64,000 nt of DNA from Rhodosalinus halophilus (GTDB taxonomy: Bacteria; Pseudomonadota; Alphaproteobacteria; Rhodobacterales; Rhodobacteraceae), in assembly GCF_003298775.1 (NCBI RefSeq), contig NZ_QNTQ01000015.1, positions 1 through 64,000 on the forward strand, read 5' to 3'. The notes beneath the pieces were generated by a model. That model did no database searches. It was not told the DNA's origin and worked only from the letters and a program-made list of their open reading frames with translations. Every line of letters starts with the position of its first letter. The stretch's first letter is position 1. Made by a program: the position numbers and the translations under genes. This document shows positions 1 to 8,489 of the stretch, one piece after another.

Positions 1-102
1 CCGCTCATACGCCGCCGCATCCACATGCGCGCGCGCGACCGTCTCGGCGCCGGGCGGGCGCCCCCGGACGGGTGTCTGATCGGTTTCGGTGCTGTCCCTC
101 AT
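1..102 (-). CDS. Acetyl-CoA synthetase-like protein, N-terminal fragment
   Basis: Only the first 34 codons are in the window and the gene runs off the left edge. The start is fixed by a strong AGGAGG about five bases before the ATG. The readable N-terminus contains ARAHVDAAAYE, which resembles the segment near the start of alphaproteobacterial acetyl-CoA synthetases (AcsA), enzymes that activate acetate with ATP and CoA in the cytosol. That comparison is from memory of the family and covers few residues, so other acyl-CoA synthetases or an unrelated protein remain possible. The region upstream is AT-rich and contains an FNR-like inverted repeat. Confidence 0.45.
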   Translation of the reverse strand, partial: MRDSTETDQTPVRGRPPGAETVARAHVDAAAYER

Positions 103-195
103 GCGAGCCTCCTCTCCGTCGCCATCCGGCCTGTGTCGCCGGGTCGGACCGTTGGTGCGGACTCTAGCAGAAATGGAAAATCAACAAACAACCAA

Positions 196-209
196 TTGAA
201 ATAAATCAA
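196..209. promoter_or_regulatory. FNR/CRP-family-like box
   Basis: The sequence TTGAAATAAATCAA matches 9 of 10 fixed positions of the FNR consensus TTGAT-N4-ATCAA and is the core of a slightly longer repeat (194-211). It lies about 100 bases upstream of the leftward start at 102. Because the area is AT-rich, chance occurrence is more likely here than at the other FNR-like sites in the window. Confidence 0.3.
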
Positions 210-408
210 TTTTGCTGAAAAGTAATTTGCGAGTAATTGCCGTTCTTGTAAATTTTCCGGGGCAGGCAGACCGGTGCGCCTTGCGTTGGTGGATCCGCCT
301 GTCAATTCGCGTCTCGCCGCGCGCCGTGCCGCGGTGTGCGACGGCATACCGAGCGCTGCGCGCCCACGGGCCTGATGATGCGACAAAAGCGCACGCCCCG
401 CGCCGGGA

Positions 409-425
409 CGTGACGCAGCGTCACG
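409..425. repeat. Perfect 8-bp inverted repeat
   Basis: CGTGACGC and GCGTCACG are separated by a single A, giving a perfect 17-base palindrome-like site about 95 bases before the DUF2235 start. It could be an operator or a short hairpin. No known regulator can be assigned from sequence alone. Confidence 0.5.
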
Positions 426-517
426 GCGCCCGAGCGTCAGACGCGAAGCGATTCGAGGCCGATTGCCGGGCGTGCCGCCGCCGCGCTATCCTCTCGGCCG
501 CGCGGGGAGGCGCCGGG

Positions 518-1627
518 ATGAAGCGCATCGCGATCCTCTGCGACGGCACCTGGAACCGGCTCGACGCGCGCCGGCCCACCAACGTCGTGCGCCTGGCCCG
601 CGCGATCCCGCCCACGGCGGCCGACGGCGTGCCGCAGCTGACCTTCTACCTGCCGGGCGTGGGCACCGGCGCGGGCTCGAGCGCCGCGGCGCGCTGGCTC
701 GACGTGCTGCTGGGCGGGGCCTTCGGCTGGGGCCTCGACGGGATCATGGCAAAGGCCTATCGTGACCTCGTCTTCGCCTACGAGCCGGGCGACGCGCTCT
801 ACATCTTCGGGTTTTCGCGGGGCGCCTACACCGCCCGGTCCTTCGCGGGACTGCTGCGCTCGGCGGGCATTCCGGACCGCGCGCGCACGGACATGATTCC
901 GCAGGCGCTGAAGCTCTACCGTGCCCGCGGCGCCAGAACCCATCCGAACAGCGAAACCAGCATGGCCGCGCGCGTCGCCATGGGGTCGGTGGTGGCGACG
1001 AGTCCCGAAGAGCGCGCCTGGCGCCGCGCGCGGGGGCATCCCGAGGTGCCGCTCCTCTCGGTCGCCTATCTGGGGGTCTGGGATACCGTGGGCGCGCTCG
1101 GCCTGCCGGGCGTGCTGGGCAGCCTCGCGCGGGCGGTGAACGCGCATTATGCCTTTCACGACACCGACCTTTCGCGGATGGTCGCCGCCGCGCGGCATGC
1201 CGTGGCGCTCGACGAGCGGCGGCGGCTCTTCCCGCCCACGCTCTGGAGCAATCTGGACGCGCTGAGCGCCCGCGCCGGGGCGGCGCGCTATCGCCAGCAC
1301 TGGTTCGCCGGCGATCACGGGATGATCGGCGGCGGCAGCGAGCGGGTGCCGGACCTTGGCCCGCTTACCCTGCGCTGGATCGCGGAAGGCGCCGCCGATG
1401 CGGGCCTCGACATCGACACGGATCAGTTCGCAGAGGGCGATGCGCTGGCGGGGCCGGTGAATCTCGGCACGCCGCCGGGGCCGGCCAACGCCTTCGGCCT
1501 CCTGCTCTCGGACCGCGCGGGGCCGGAGCGCGCGCAGGATGTGGCGCCGGAGGTCGTCACCCGCATCCGCGAACGCGGCGACTATCAGCCCGGCAGCCTG
1601 CTGCGGATCTGGGACTCGCTGATCTGA
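518..1627 (+). CDS. DUF2235 (Tle1-like) alpha/beta hydrolase
   Basis: A 369-residue protein opening with MKRIAILCDGTWN, the hallmark of the DUF2235 / Tle1-like catalytic family. The nucleophile elbow GFSRG lies near residue 105, followed by AYTARSFAGLLR as in this family. Some members are type VI secretion phospholipase effectors; many others are free-standing cytosolic hydrolases of unknown substrate. No VgrG, PAAR or immunity gene is adjacent and there is no signal peptide, so an effector role is not supported here. I chose the ATG at 518 because the conserved N-terminus starts there; the open frame extends upstream without family similarity. Confidence 0.8.
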   Translation: MKRIAILCDGTWNRLDARRPTNVVRLARAIPPTAADGVPQLTFYLPGVGTGAGSSAAARWLDVLLGGAFGWGLDGIMAKAYRDLVFAYEPGDALYIFGFSRGAYTARSFAGLLRSAGIPDRARTDMIPQALKLYRARGARTHPNSETSMAARVAMGSVVATSPEERAWRRARGHPEVPLLSVAYLGVWDTVGALGLPGVLGSLARAVNAHYAFHDTDLSRMVAAARHAVALDERRRLFPPTLWSNLDALSARAGAARYRQHWFAGDHGMIGGGSERVPDLGPLTLRWIAEGAADAGLDIDTDQFAEGDALAGPVNLGTPPGPANAFGLLLSDRAGPERAQDVAPEVVTRIRERGDYQPGSLLRIWDSLI

Positions 1628-1630
1628 GTC

Positions 1631-2329
1631 TCAGGTCGGGGCGCCCAGCCGGGCCCAGCGCGCCTCGAGCCGTTCGAGCGCGGCGATCCGGTCGCTCGTC
1701 TTGGGGTGGCTCATCAGCCAGGCGGGCAGGACGCCCGCGCGCGCCTCGGTCAGCTTTTCGAGCTTCTCGAACATGGCCTTCTGCGGCCCGATTCCGATGC
1801 CCGCCTTGGTGAGCAGCGCGGCTGCGTAGGCGTCGGCCTCGTATTCGTCCGAGCGCGAGAGCCGCGCGGCCAGCAGCGTGGCCACCCCGTTGGCGATCCA
1901 GACGCCGATGCCAGGCAGAAAGCGCGACAGAACCATCGCGAGCGCCGTGCGCAGCGCGTTCTGCCCGGAGAAGTCGATCATGCGCCGCCGCGCGTGGCCA
2001 AGGGCGACGTGGCCCAGCTCGTGCGCGATCACGCTGGCCATCTCTTCGGCCGAGACCTCTCCGGTCTGGTATTTCCGGTAGAAGCCCCGGGTAATGAAGA
2101 TGCGGCCGTCCGGCGCGGCGAGGCCGTTGACCGGGTCGATCTCGTAGATGTTCACCCGGATACGGTCCACGTCGAGCGCCTGCGCCATGCGATCGGTCAG
2201 CCGCTTGAGCCGCGGATCGGCCAGCTCGGTCGAGCGCTCGTCGAGTTCGCGCTTCGTCCGCCAGACGGAGAAGCGATACATCACCAGCGCGTAGAGCACG
2301 GCGAGCAGGATCGGCGTGACCTTGATCAT
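1631..2329 (-). CDS. M48-family zinc metalloprotease
   Basis: A 232-residue membrane-anchored protease. An N-terminal hydrophobic segment (about residues 5-20) is followed by the zinc-binding HELGH at 103-107 and a downstream DEYEADAYA block supplying the third ligand (about E164), the M48 (HtpX/Ste24/LoiP-like) layout. Such proteins degrade damaged membrane or envelope proteins. A longer reading to 2437 exists, but its extra N-terminus has no family character and the hydrophobic anchor begins at MIKVTPILL. There is no clear Shine-Dalgarno sequence, so the exact start is less certain. The gene ends four bases from the convergent DUF2235 gene. Confidence 0.82.
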   Translation of the reverse strand: MIKVTPILLAVLYALVMYRFSVWRTKRELDERSTELADPRLKRLTDRMAQALDVDRIRVNIYEIDPVNGLAAPDGRIFITRGFYRKYQTGEVSAEEMASVIAHELGHVALGHARRRMIDFSGQNALRTALAMVLSRFLPGIGVWIANGVATLLAARLSRSDEYEADAYAAALLTKAGIGIGPQKAMFEKLEKLTEARAGVLPAWLMSHPKTSDRIAALERLEARWARLGAPT

Positions 2330-2466
2330 GGCGATCAATATGGGGCGGCACGGCGAGCCGGGCAATGGCGCCGCAGGCCCGCGGGCGTCTTGACGCAGAA
2401 CAATGACACCGCACGCGCCGCGGCCTAGGCTGCGCATCGAAACGGGCCGCGATTGGAGGCGCAGCG

Positions 2467-2934
2467 ATGCCTGACTACGATGTGACCGAGGCCGTGCCGC
2501 GGCCCTATCTCTACGTCGAACGCAGCTGCGGCATGGACCCTTCCGAGATCTCGGCCGCGATGGGCAGCGCCTTCGGCGAGGTGATGGGGGTCATGCAGCG
2601 CGAAGGTATCGCGCCCGCGGGTCCGCCCCTGTCGGTCTACTATGACTACGACCCCGCGCGCCTGTCCTTCCGCGCCGGAGTCTTCGTCTCGGAGGAGGAT
2701 GCGGCGCGGCCGGCCGAGGGCGTCTCGTCCGACCGGACGCCGGGCGGCAAGGCGCTGCATTTCACCCATGTCGGCCCCTACGCGACGCTGCGCGACGACT
2801 ACGGCGAGATGATGGCCTGGGTGGAGCGGCAGGGCCTCACGCTCGTCGCGCCGACCTGGGAGGTCTATGTGGACGACCCGGAGACCGTGCCGGAGGCGGA
2901 GCTTCGAACCGAGGTCTGGTCGGCGCTGGGCTGA
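2467..2934 (+). CDS. GyrI-like small-molecule-binding protein
   Basis: A 155-residue protein with the GyrI / AraC effector-binding fold: two SHS2-type halves (about residues 10-75 and 80-150) with HFTHVGPYATLRDDYGEMMAWV as the typical connecting helix region. Stand-alone GyrI-like proteins bind or hydrolyse small amphipathic compounds or inhibit gyrase; no DNA-binding domain is attached. It ends one base before the convergent DedA-like gene. The substrate cannot be inferred from context. Confidence 0.7.
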   Translation: MPDYDVTEAVPRPYLYVERSCGMDPSEISAAMGSAFGEVMGVMQREGIAPAGPPLSVYYDYDPARLSFRAGVFVSEEDAARPAEGVSSDRTPGGKALHFTHVGPYATLRDDYGEMMAWVERQGLTLVAPTWEVYVDDPETVPEAELRTEVWSALG

Positions 2935-2935
2935 G

Positions 2936-3538
2936 TCACTTGCGCCGCTGATCCCGGCGCAGCGCCGCGCGCAGCCAGAGGCCGAGGCCGATCGCGACGA
3001 CGGCGCCGGCGATGATGCCGCTCACGTCCGCCGCGATCTCTGCCACCGCGTCGAGGTATTCGGCGAAGGCGCGGCCGAGGCCGACGTAGATCGCGACCCA
3101 GATGATTTCGCCGGCCACGGACCAGAGGGTGAATCGTCCGCGGTGCATCTCGGCCGCGCCGGCGGCGAGGTTGACCCACGGCCCCAGCGGGCTGACGAGC
3201 CAGCGGCTGAAGAACACGCCTGCGCCGCCGCGCTCCTCGATCAGGCCACGGGCCCGGGCGAGCGCGGCCGCGCGGCGCGGTTTCGCGGCGATGCGCGGCG
3301 CGAGCGCCGCCCCCGCCCGCCAGCCCAGCGAATAGCCCGCCTGATCGCCCAGCACCGCGCCGGCCAGCGCGCCCGCCGCCACCGCCCAGAGTGCCAGATC
3401 GCCCGTCGCGGTGAAGGCCCCGCCGGTTAGCATCACCAGCGAGGCGGGCACCGGGAGCGCGAGGCAACTCAGGAAGGTGGTGAGCGCGATCACCGCCACG
3501 CCCCAGTCCGCGACCAGCCCGGGAAGCCAATCGGTCAT
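2936..3538 (-). CDS. DedA/SNARE-associated family membrane protein
   Basis: A 200-residue integral membrane protein with about five hydrophobic segments. Conserved DedA-type features include a re-entrant GDQAGYSLGW region (about residues 64-73) and FFSRWLVSPLGPWVNLAAG, matching the F-x-R-x3-P-x-R/G motif area of the family. DedA proteins are linked to undecaprenyl-phosphate or phospholipid flipping and membrane homeostasis. Its ATG overlaps the stop of the upstream gene as ATGA, so it is translationally coupled to it. Confidence 0.78.
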   Translation of the reverse strand: MTDWLPGLVADWGVAVIALTTFLSCLALPVPASLVMLTGGAFTATGDLALWAVAAGALAGAVLGDQAGYSLGWRAGAALAPRIAAKPRRAAALARARGLIEERGGAGVFFSRWLVSPLGPWVNLAAGAAEMHRGRFTLWSVAGEIIWVAIYVGLGRAFAEYLDAVAEIAADVSGIIAGAVVAIGLGLWLRAALRRDQRRK

Positions 3539-3882
3539 CGCGCTACGCCCTGCGCCTCGATCAGCGCGCGCGCCTCTTCCAGAACCACCTCGACCGGAAC
3601 GCCGCGCTGCCGCGCGATTTCCTTCAGTGTCGGGCGCGCATCCGGGCGTTCCGGTGCGCCCAGCGCATCCATCACCACGTCGGGGGGAATCTCCCAAGCG
3701 TGAGCGATGTAGCGCGGCGTCATCCACGGCTCCAGCGGTTGCTGCCGGTGCGCGGGATCGGCCCAGTAGAGCGAGAAGGCGACGAAGCGCGCGGCGAAGA
3801 AGGCGATGACCGCCAACGCGATCACGAAGCCCGCGCAGGCCAGCGGATGGCGCCTCCAGAGATGTCGGATCTTGGTGCGCAT
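3535..3882 (-). CDS. Small single-pass membrane protein of unknown function
   Basis: A 115-residue protein with a basic N-terminus (MRTKIRHLWRRH), one transmembrane helix at about 13-35 and a soluble C-terminal domain. The C-terminal part contains two short repeats reading PP-D-V-VM-DALG and GVPVEVVLEEARALI, each resembling a small helical substrate-recognition or anti-termination-like helix pair. I do not recognise a characterised family. It lies 23 bases after the VWA gene and overlaps the DedA-like gene by four bases, so the three probably share a transcript. Confidence 0.6.
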   Translation of the reverse strand: MRTKIRHLWRRHPLACAGFVIALAVIAFFAARFVAFSLYWADPAHRQQPLEPWMTPRYIAHAWEIPPDVVMDALGAPERPDARPTLKEIARQRGVPVEVVLEEARALIEAQGVAR

Positions 3883-3905
3883 GTGCGGGCTCCCTGTCGG
3901 GGATG

Positions 3906-5090
3906 TTAGCGGGCGAGTTCCCGCACGCCGCGCTCGATCCCTTCGAGCGTCATGGGCACCATCCGATCCTCGAAGATCTCGCGGATCATCTGGATCGACT
4001 GCGTGTATGGCCAGTGCTTCTCCGGCACCGGGTTGATCCAAAGGTTGTCGGGCCACTGCTCGCGCGCGCGGGTGAGCCAGACCTGCCCTGCCTCGGCGTT
4101 CCAGTGCTCGTTCGCGCCGCCGGGAAAGGCGATCTCGTAGGGCGACATGCTGGCGTCGCCCACGAAGATGCACTTGTAGTCCGGCCCGTAGGTGTGCAGC
4201 ACGTCCCAGGTGGGCGTCACCTCGTCCCACCGCCTGCGGTTGTCGCGCCAGACGCCTTCGTAGAGGCAGTTGTGGAAGTAGTAGTATTCGAGGTGCTTGA
4301 ACTCCGCCCGCGCGGCGGAAAAGAGCTCTTCCACGACCTTCACATGCGGGTCCATGCTGCCGCCCACGTCGAGAAAGAGCAGCACCTTCACCGCGTTGCG
4401 CCGCTCCGGCCGGGTCTTCACGTCGAGATAGCCGTGCTCGGCGGTGGAACGGATCGTGCCGTCGAGGTCGAGCTCCTCGTGCGCGCCGTCGCGCGCCCAT
4501 TGCCGCAGCCGCTTGAGCGCGAGCTTGATGTTGCGCGTGCCGAGCTCCACCGAGTCGTCGAGGTTGCGGAACTCGCGCTTGTCCCAGACCTTCACGGCGC
4601 GCTGGTGACGGCTTTCGTCCTGCCCGATGCGCACGCCCTCGGGGTTGTAGCCGTAGGCGCCGAAGGGCGAGGTGCCCGCGGTGCCGATCCATTTCGAGCC
4701 GCCCTGGTGGCGCTTTTCCTGCTCCTTCAGCCGCTCGCGCAGCGTCTCCATGAGCTTGTCGAAGCCGCCGAGGGACTCGATCTCGGCCTTTTCCGCTTCG
4801 GAGAGGTGCTTTTCGGCCATCTTCTCAAGCCACTCGCGCGGGAGCTCCATCCGCTCCAGCATCTCGCCCACGCTGACCTGTTCGAGTCCCGAGAAGGCCT
4901 GCGCGAAGGCGCGGTCGAACTTGTCGAGATTGCGCTCGTCCTTCACCATCGCCGCACGTGCGAGGTAGTAGAAGCCGTCCACGTCGTAGGTGACGAGGTC
5001 GGCGCGCATGGCCTCGAGAAAGCTCAGATACTCCCGGAGCGAAACCGGAACGCCCGTCTGCCGCAGCGCGTCGAAGAAGGGCAGGAACAT
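3906..5090 (-). CDS. VWA-domain protein, CoxE-like
   Basis: A 394-residue cytosolic protein of the CoxE/COG3825 type. The N-terminal helical region (FLPFFDALRQTGVPVSLREYL) is followed by a von Willebrand A domain whose MIDAS is DVGGS at 241-245, a slightly degenerate D-x-S-x-S. Family members pair with MoxR AAA+ ATPases and act as chaperone-like cofactor or metal-insertion factors. The matching MoxR gene (6873-7712) lies upstream on the same strand, with a DUF2927 lipoprotein and a tiny membrane protein between. The client complex cannot be named from this window. Confidence 0.85.
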   Translation of the reverse strand: MFLPFFDALRQTGVPVSLREYLSFLEAMRADLVTYDVDGFYYLARAAMVKDERNLDKFDRAFAQAFSGLEQVSVGEMLERMELPREWLEKMAEKHLSEAEKAEIESLGGFDKLMETLRERLKEQEKRHQGGSKWIGTAGTSPFGAYGYNPEGVRIGQDESRHQRAVKVWDKREFRNLDDSVELGTRNIKLALKRLRQWARDGAHEELDLDGTIRSTAEHGYLDVKTRPERRNAVKVLLFLDVGGSMDPHVKVVEELFSAARAEFKHLEYYYFHNCLYEGVWRDNRRRWDEVTPTWDVLHTYGPDYKCIFVGDASMSPYEIAFPGGANEHWNAEAGQVWLTRAREQWPDNLWINPVPEKHWPYTQSIQMIREIFEDRMVPMTLEGIERGVRELAR

Positions 5091-5094
5091 CGCG

Positions 5095-5262
5095 CTACAC
5101 CGTCAGCCGATCGATCGCGAGCGTCGCGATCAGTCCCAGAAGCGCGAAGGCGATGCCGTAGATCGCGCCATAATGCAGCAGGTCCGCGGTCGACCCCTTG
5201 CGGCGGCGCGCGGTGAGCACGCCGAGAGTGATTCCCAACAGGGCGCCGGCAAGGACGATCAT
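5095..5262 (-). CDS. Two-helix small membrane protein
   Basis: A 55-residue protein beginning MIVLAGALLGITLGVLTARRRKG, with two hydrophobic helices (about 2-18 and 29-48) separated by a basic turn. Apolipoprotein-like small proteins of this size are common inside MoxR/VWA operons of Rhodobacterales. It sits five bases after the DUF2927 gene and four bases before the VWA gene, which strongly suggests cotranscription and a role in the same assembly. Function unknown. Confidence 0.65.
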   Translation of the reverse strand: MIVLAGALLGITLGVLTARRRKGSTADLLHYGAIYGIAFALLGLIATLAIDRLTV

Positions 5263-5267
5263 GCGCT

Positions 5268-6680
5268 TCAACCTCTCGGATCCGTCGGGTCGAGGGCGGC
5301 GATCTCGCGCAGCTTGGCCCGCACCGCCCATTCCGGCCCGAAGCCGTAGCGCGCCCATCCGAGGCTGTCCAGCCGCACCGCCCGTGCATCGGCACGATGC
5401 CCCTGCATCTCCAGCGCCTCTGCACGGAGCATCATCAGCGTGGCGAGCAGCATCGCGTTCTCGTGCCGCTTGGCGACCGGAAGATGCATCTCGGTCAGTC
5501 TGCGGACCTGCGCCGCGTCGCCCTCGGCCAGGGCGTAGGCGGCGAGCTGCGCGCCGACAAAGGCGCGGTGCAGCGCGCCGCCCGGGACATCGGCGTAGAT
5601 CCGGTCGGCGCGTTCGAAGGCGCGCCGCGCGAGCTGCGGGTCGGCGTGCTGCGCGATCCGGCCGAGTGCAAAATGCGAGAAGGCGAGGCGATGGTCGCGC
5701 CACCCTTCGGCGGCTGCGATCTGCACGGCCCGCACGGCGGCGGCCTGGCGTTGCGGCTGACGGGCGCCGGGACCCAGGGCGGTCTGGATCGCCTCGACCC
5801 AGGCGCCCGGCGTGGGGCCGAGCGGTCGCCGCAGCAATCGCTCGCCGGCGGGGTTCAACCGCGCGAGCACCTCGGGCAAGCGTGCCGCCACCGCCTCGCG
5901 GGTCATGCCGTTGGCTAGCGCGGGGTCGTAATGCGTGCGCAGCACGAGCATGTCGAAGCCGGTGAGCACCGTGTGGATGTTGTCGTCATTGAAGACGCTG
6001 TCGGAAAGCCGGTAGAGGTCGTTGAGCGGCCCGAGCGCCTGGGCGAGTTCCTCGTGCAGGCAGTCGCGCGCCTCCTGCGGGCTCACGTCCATGGGCAGGA
6101 AGATCGCGACAGTCTCGCGCCGGGTCAGTTCCGACCAGCTGGTCAGCCCGGTGCGGCGCTGCGAGAGATAGTCCGACAGGCTCGAGACGTTCGGAACGAC
6201 GAAGCAGGCGGCCTGCGGCAGCACGCGGCGGATGCGCGCGCCCGGCACCGCCTCGACCGTGATCGCGGCCGGCCCGGAGGCGGCGCGGCGGATGTCGATA
6301 TCGGCCTCTGCGCGCAACCGCGCGAGCAGCCGGTCGAGATCGGCCTCGAGCCCCGGCGAAGGCCGGCCCGTCAGCCGCACGGTGATCGGCTGCTCGAAGC
6401 GGGTGAAGACGGGTAGCGGCTTGCCGCTCTCGAGGCGGAAGGCCAGGTCGAGGAAGTCGCGCGCGATGTCCGCGTTGGCGCGCGACGGCGCGGCGGCCGG
6501 CGCGCCGGAAAAGCCCTTGGCCGGCGGCAGCGAGGGGGTCTCGACCGCGAGGCGCTGCGCCGGGCTCGGGCGATCGCCGACCGGCGCGCAGGCCGCAAGC
6601 CCCAGCGCCGCGACCGCCAGTGGCGTGCAGAACACGGAGAGGACGCGGTGCGCCCTGGGCTTCGTCAAGCGGCGGTTCAT
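5268..6680 (-). CDS. DUF2927-domain lipoprotein
   Basis: A 470-residue secreted protein. After a basic n-region the signal peptide reads LAVAALGLAACAPVG, giving a lipobox LAAC at about residue 30. The central block FLPMDVSPQEARDCLHEELAQALGPLNDLYRLSDSVFNDDN (given in parts: FLPMDVSPQEARDC, then LHEELAQALGP) is the DUF2927 signature, which looks like a degenerate metallopeptidase motif (HEELAQALG). The C-terminal half is alpha-helical with TPR-like periodicity. Role unknown; its position between MoxR and the VWA gene ties it to that module. Confidence 0.75.
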   Translation of the reverse strand: MNRRLTKPRAHRVLSVFCTPLAVAALGLAACAPVGDRPSPAQRLAVETPSLPPAKGFSGAPAAAPSRANADIARDFLDLAFRLESGKPLPVFTRFEQPITVRLTGRPSPGLEADLDRLLARLRAEADIDIRRAASGPAAITVEAVPGARIRRVLPQAACFVVPNVSSLSDYLSQRRTGLTSWSELTRRETVAIFLPMDVSPQEARDCLHEELAQALGPLNDLYRLSDSVFNDDNIHTVLTGFDMLVLRTHYDPALANGMTREAVAARLPEVLARLNPAGERLLRRPLGPTPGAWVEAIQTALGPGARQPQRQAAAVRAVQIAAAEGWRDHRLAFSHFALGRIAQHADPQLARRAFERADRIYADVPGGALHRAFVGAQLAAYALAEGDAAQVRRLTEMHLPVAKRHENAMLLATLMMLRAEALEMQGHRADARAVRLDSLGWARYGFGPEWAVRAKLREIAALDPTDPRG

Positions 6681-6800
6681 CCCGTGCGCCTCGCTCGCCT
6701 CTCTGGCCGCCGCTCCTTCCGGCGCCCGTCGTGCCGCGCGAGTATGGCTCAAGGGTTACGTCCGTGCAAATGCGCGCGACAGCGCGGCCGCCTGGGCCGA

Positions 6801-6826
6801 GAAGATTCTTCATACGAAAAATCTTC
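6801..6826 (-). terminator. Conserved-looking hairpin after moxR
   Basis: Arms GAAGATTCTTC (6801-6811) and GAAAAATCTTC (6816-6826) form an 11-bp stem with a four-base loop; the single C/A mismatch becomes a G-U pair in the minus-strand RNA. It lies 46-72 bases downstream of the moxR-like stop and upstream of the DUF2927 gene. There is no run of T, so it may be a processing or regulatory hairpin instead of a classical terminator. Confidence 0.45.
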
Positions 6827-6872
6827 GGATCCGGCCCGGGTCGGGCGATTTGTCGGACGAAAGGTCGCCGCT

Positions 6873-7712
<840 letters not shown>

Positions 7713-7987
7713 CCTGCCCTCTCCATCGGCCCGCACCGCGCTGCAACCTATCATCCGCGGCGGCCGCCGCAACGGCTTTCGCCGCGCCGCGGCGGAGCCG
7801 CGCGCGGGCCGCGCGCGGGGCGAATCGCACGCGCGCGCCGCGATGCCGGCCCTGCGGGACAGGCAAGCGAATTCGTGACGTGACTCCAAGCCTGTATTCG
7901 GCTAAGCGAAGGCTCGGGGGTGGCCGGATGGGCACGATGCACGACAACCAGATCCAGCTCGAGACCGGCCCCGAAAAGGGGAACACG

Positions 7988-8410
7988 ATGAAAGCCGAGA
8001 CCTTTCTGCCGGAAGACTATCGTCCCGCCGAAGACGAGCCTTTCATGAACGAGCGTCAGCTCGAGTATTTCCGAAGAAAGCTTCTGGCCTGGAAGGCCGA
8101 GCTTCTCGCCGAGAGCAAGGAGACGATCGAGGGGCTGCAGGACAGCAGCCGCAACATCCCCGACATCGCGGACCGCGCCAGCGAAGAGACCGACCGCGCG
8201 ATCGAGCTGCGCACGCGTGACCGTCAGCGAAAGCTCGTGGCCAAGATCGACGCCGCGTTGCGCCGCATCGAGGAGGGCGAATACGGCTACTGCGAGGTGA
8301 CCGGCGAGCCCATCAGCCTCAAGCGCCTCGACGCGCGGCCGATCGCGACCATGAGCCTCGAGGCGCAGGAGCGTCACGAGCGCCGCGAGCGCGTGCACCG
8401 CGACGACTGA
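7988..8410 (+). CDS. dksA: DksA-family transcription factor with degenerate zinc finger
   Basis: A 140-residue RNA-polymerase secondary-channel binding protein that potentiates ppGpp. The coiled-coil tip residues are present as D59, D62 and A64 (DIADRA), equivalent to the catalytic D-x2-D-x-A of E. coli DksA. The C-terminal finger keeps only the first cysteine: the four ligand positions read C102, T105, S123 and A126, so zinc binding by the canonical C4 site is not expected. This zinc-independent version is a known alphaproteobacterial and DksA2-type variation. The start at 7988 has AAAAGGGGA upstream; longer readings are unlikely. A good terminator follows at 8438. Confidence 0.92.
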   Translation: MKAETFLPEDYRPAEDEPFMNERQLEYFRRKLLAWKAELLAESKETIEGLQDSSRNIPDIADRASEETDRAIELRTRDRQRKLVAKIDAALRRIEEGEYGYCEVTGEPISLKRLDARPIATMSLEAQERHERRERVHRDD

Positions 8411-8437
8411 CGCCGCGCCCGCGCGGCGAAGGCTTTC

Positions 8438-8472
8438 GGGCGCCGGGCCGTCGGGTCCGGCGCCCTTTGCTT
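8438..8472 (+). terminator. Rho-independent terminator of dksA
   Basis: GGGCGCCGG (8438-8446) pairs perfectly with CCGGCGCCC (8457-8465), and TTTGCTT follows directly. It lies 28 bases after the dksA stop and ends just before the monooxygenase start. Confidence 0.8.
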
Positions 8473-8489
8473 GACGATCGAGGGATGTG

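Larger units (their letters stand above)
103..517. other. Divergent intergenic region with AT-rich island
   Basis: No convincing gene lies in these 415 bases, which separate the divergent acetyl-CoA-synthetase-like gene and the DUF2235 gene. Positions about 165-255 are strikingly AT-rich against the GC-rich surroundings and probably hold the promoter of the leftward gene. Two inverted repeats, 194-211 and 409-425, are listed separately. Confidence 0.6.

Noticed and set aside
518-1627. Type VI secretion lipase effector
   Set aside because: The Tle1-like fold fits, but no VgrG, PAAR, adaptor or immunity gene is adjacent, so only the hydrolase family is claimed.
2327-2345. FNR-like TTGAT and ATCAA near the M48 protease start
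   Set aside because: The half-sites are separated by seven bases instead of four and lie over the start codon.
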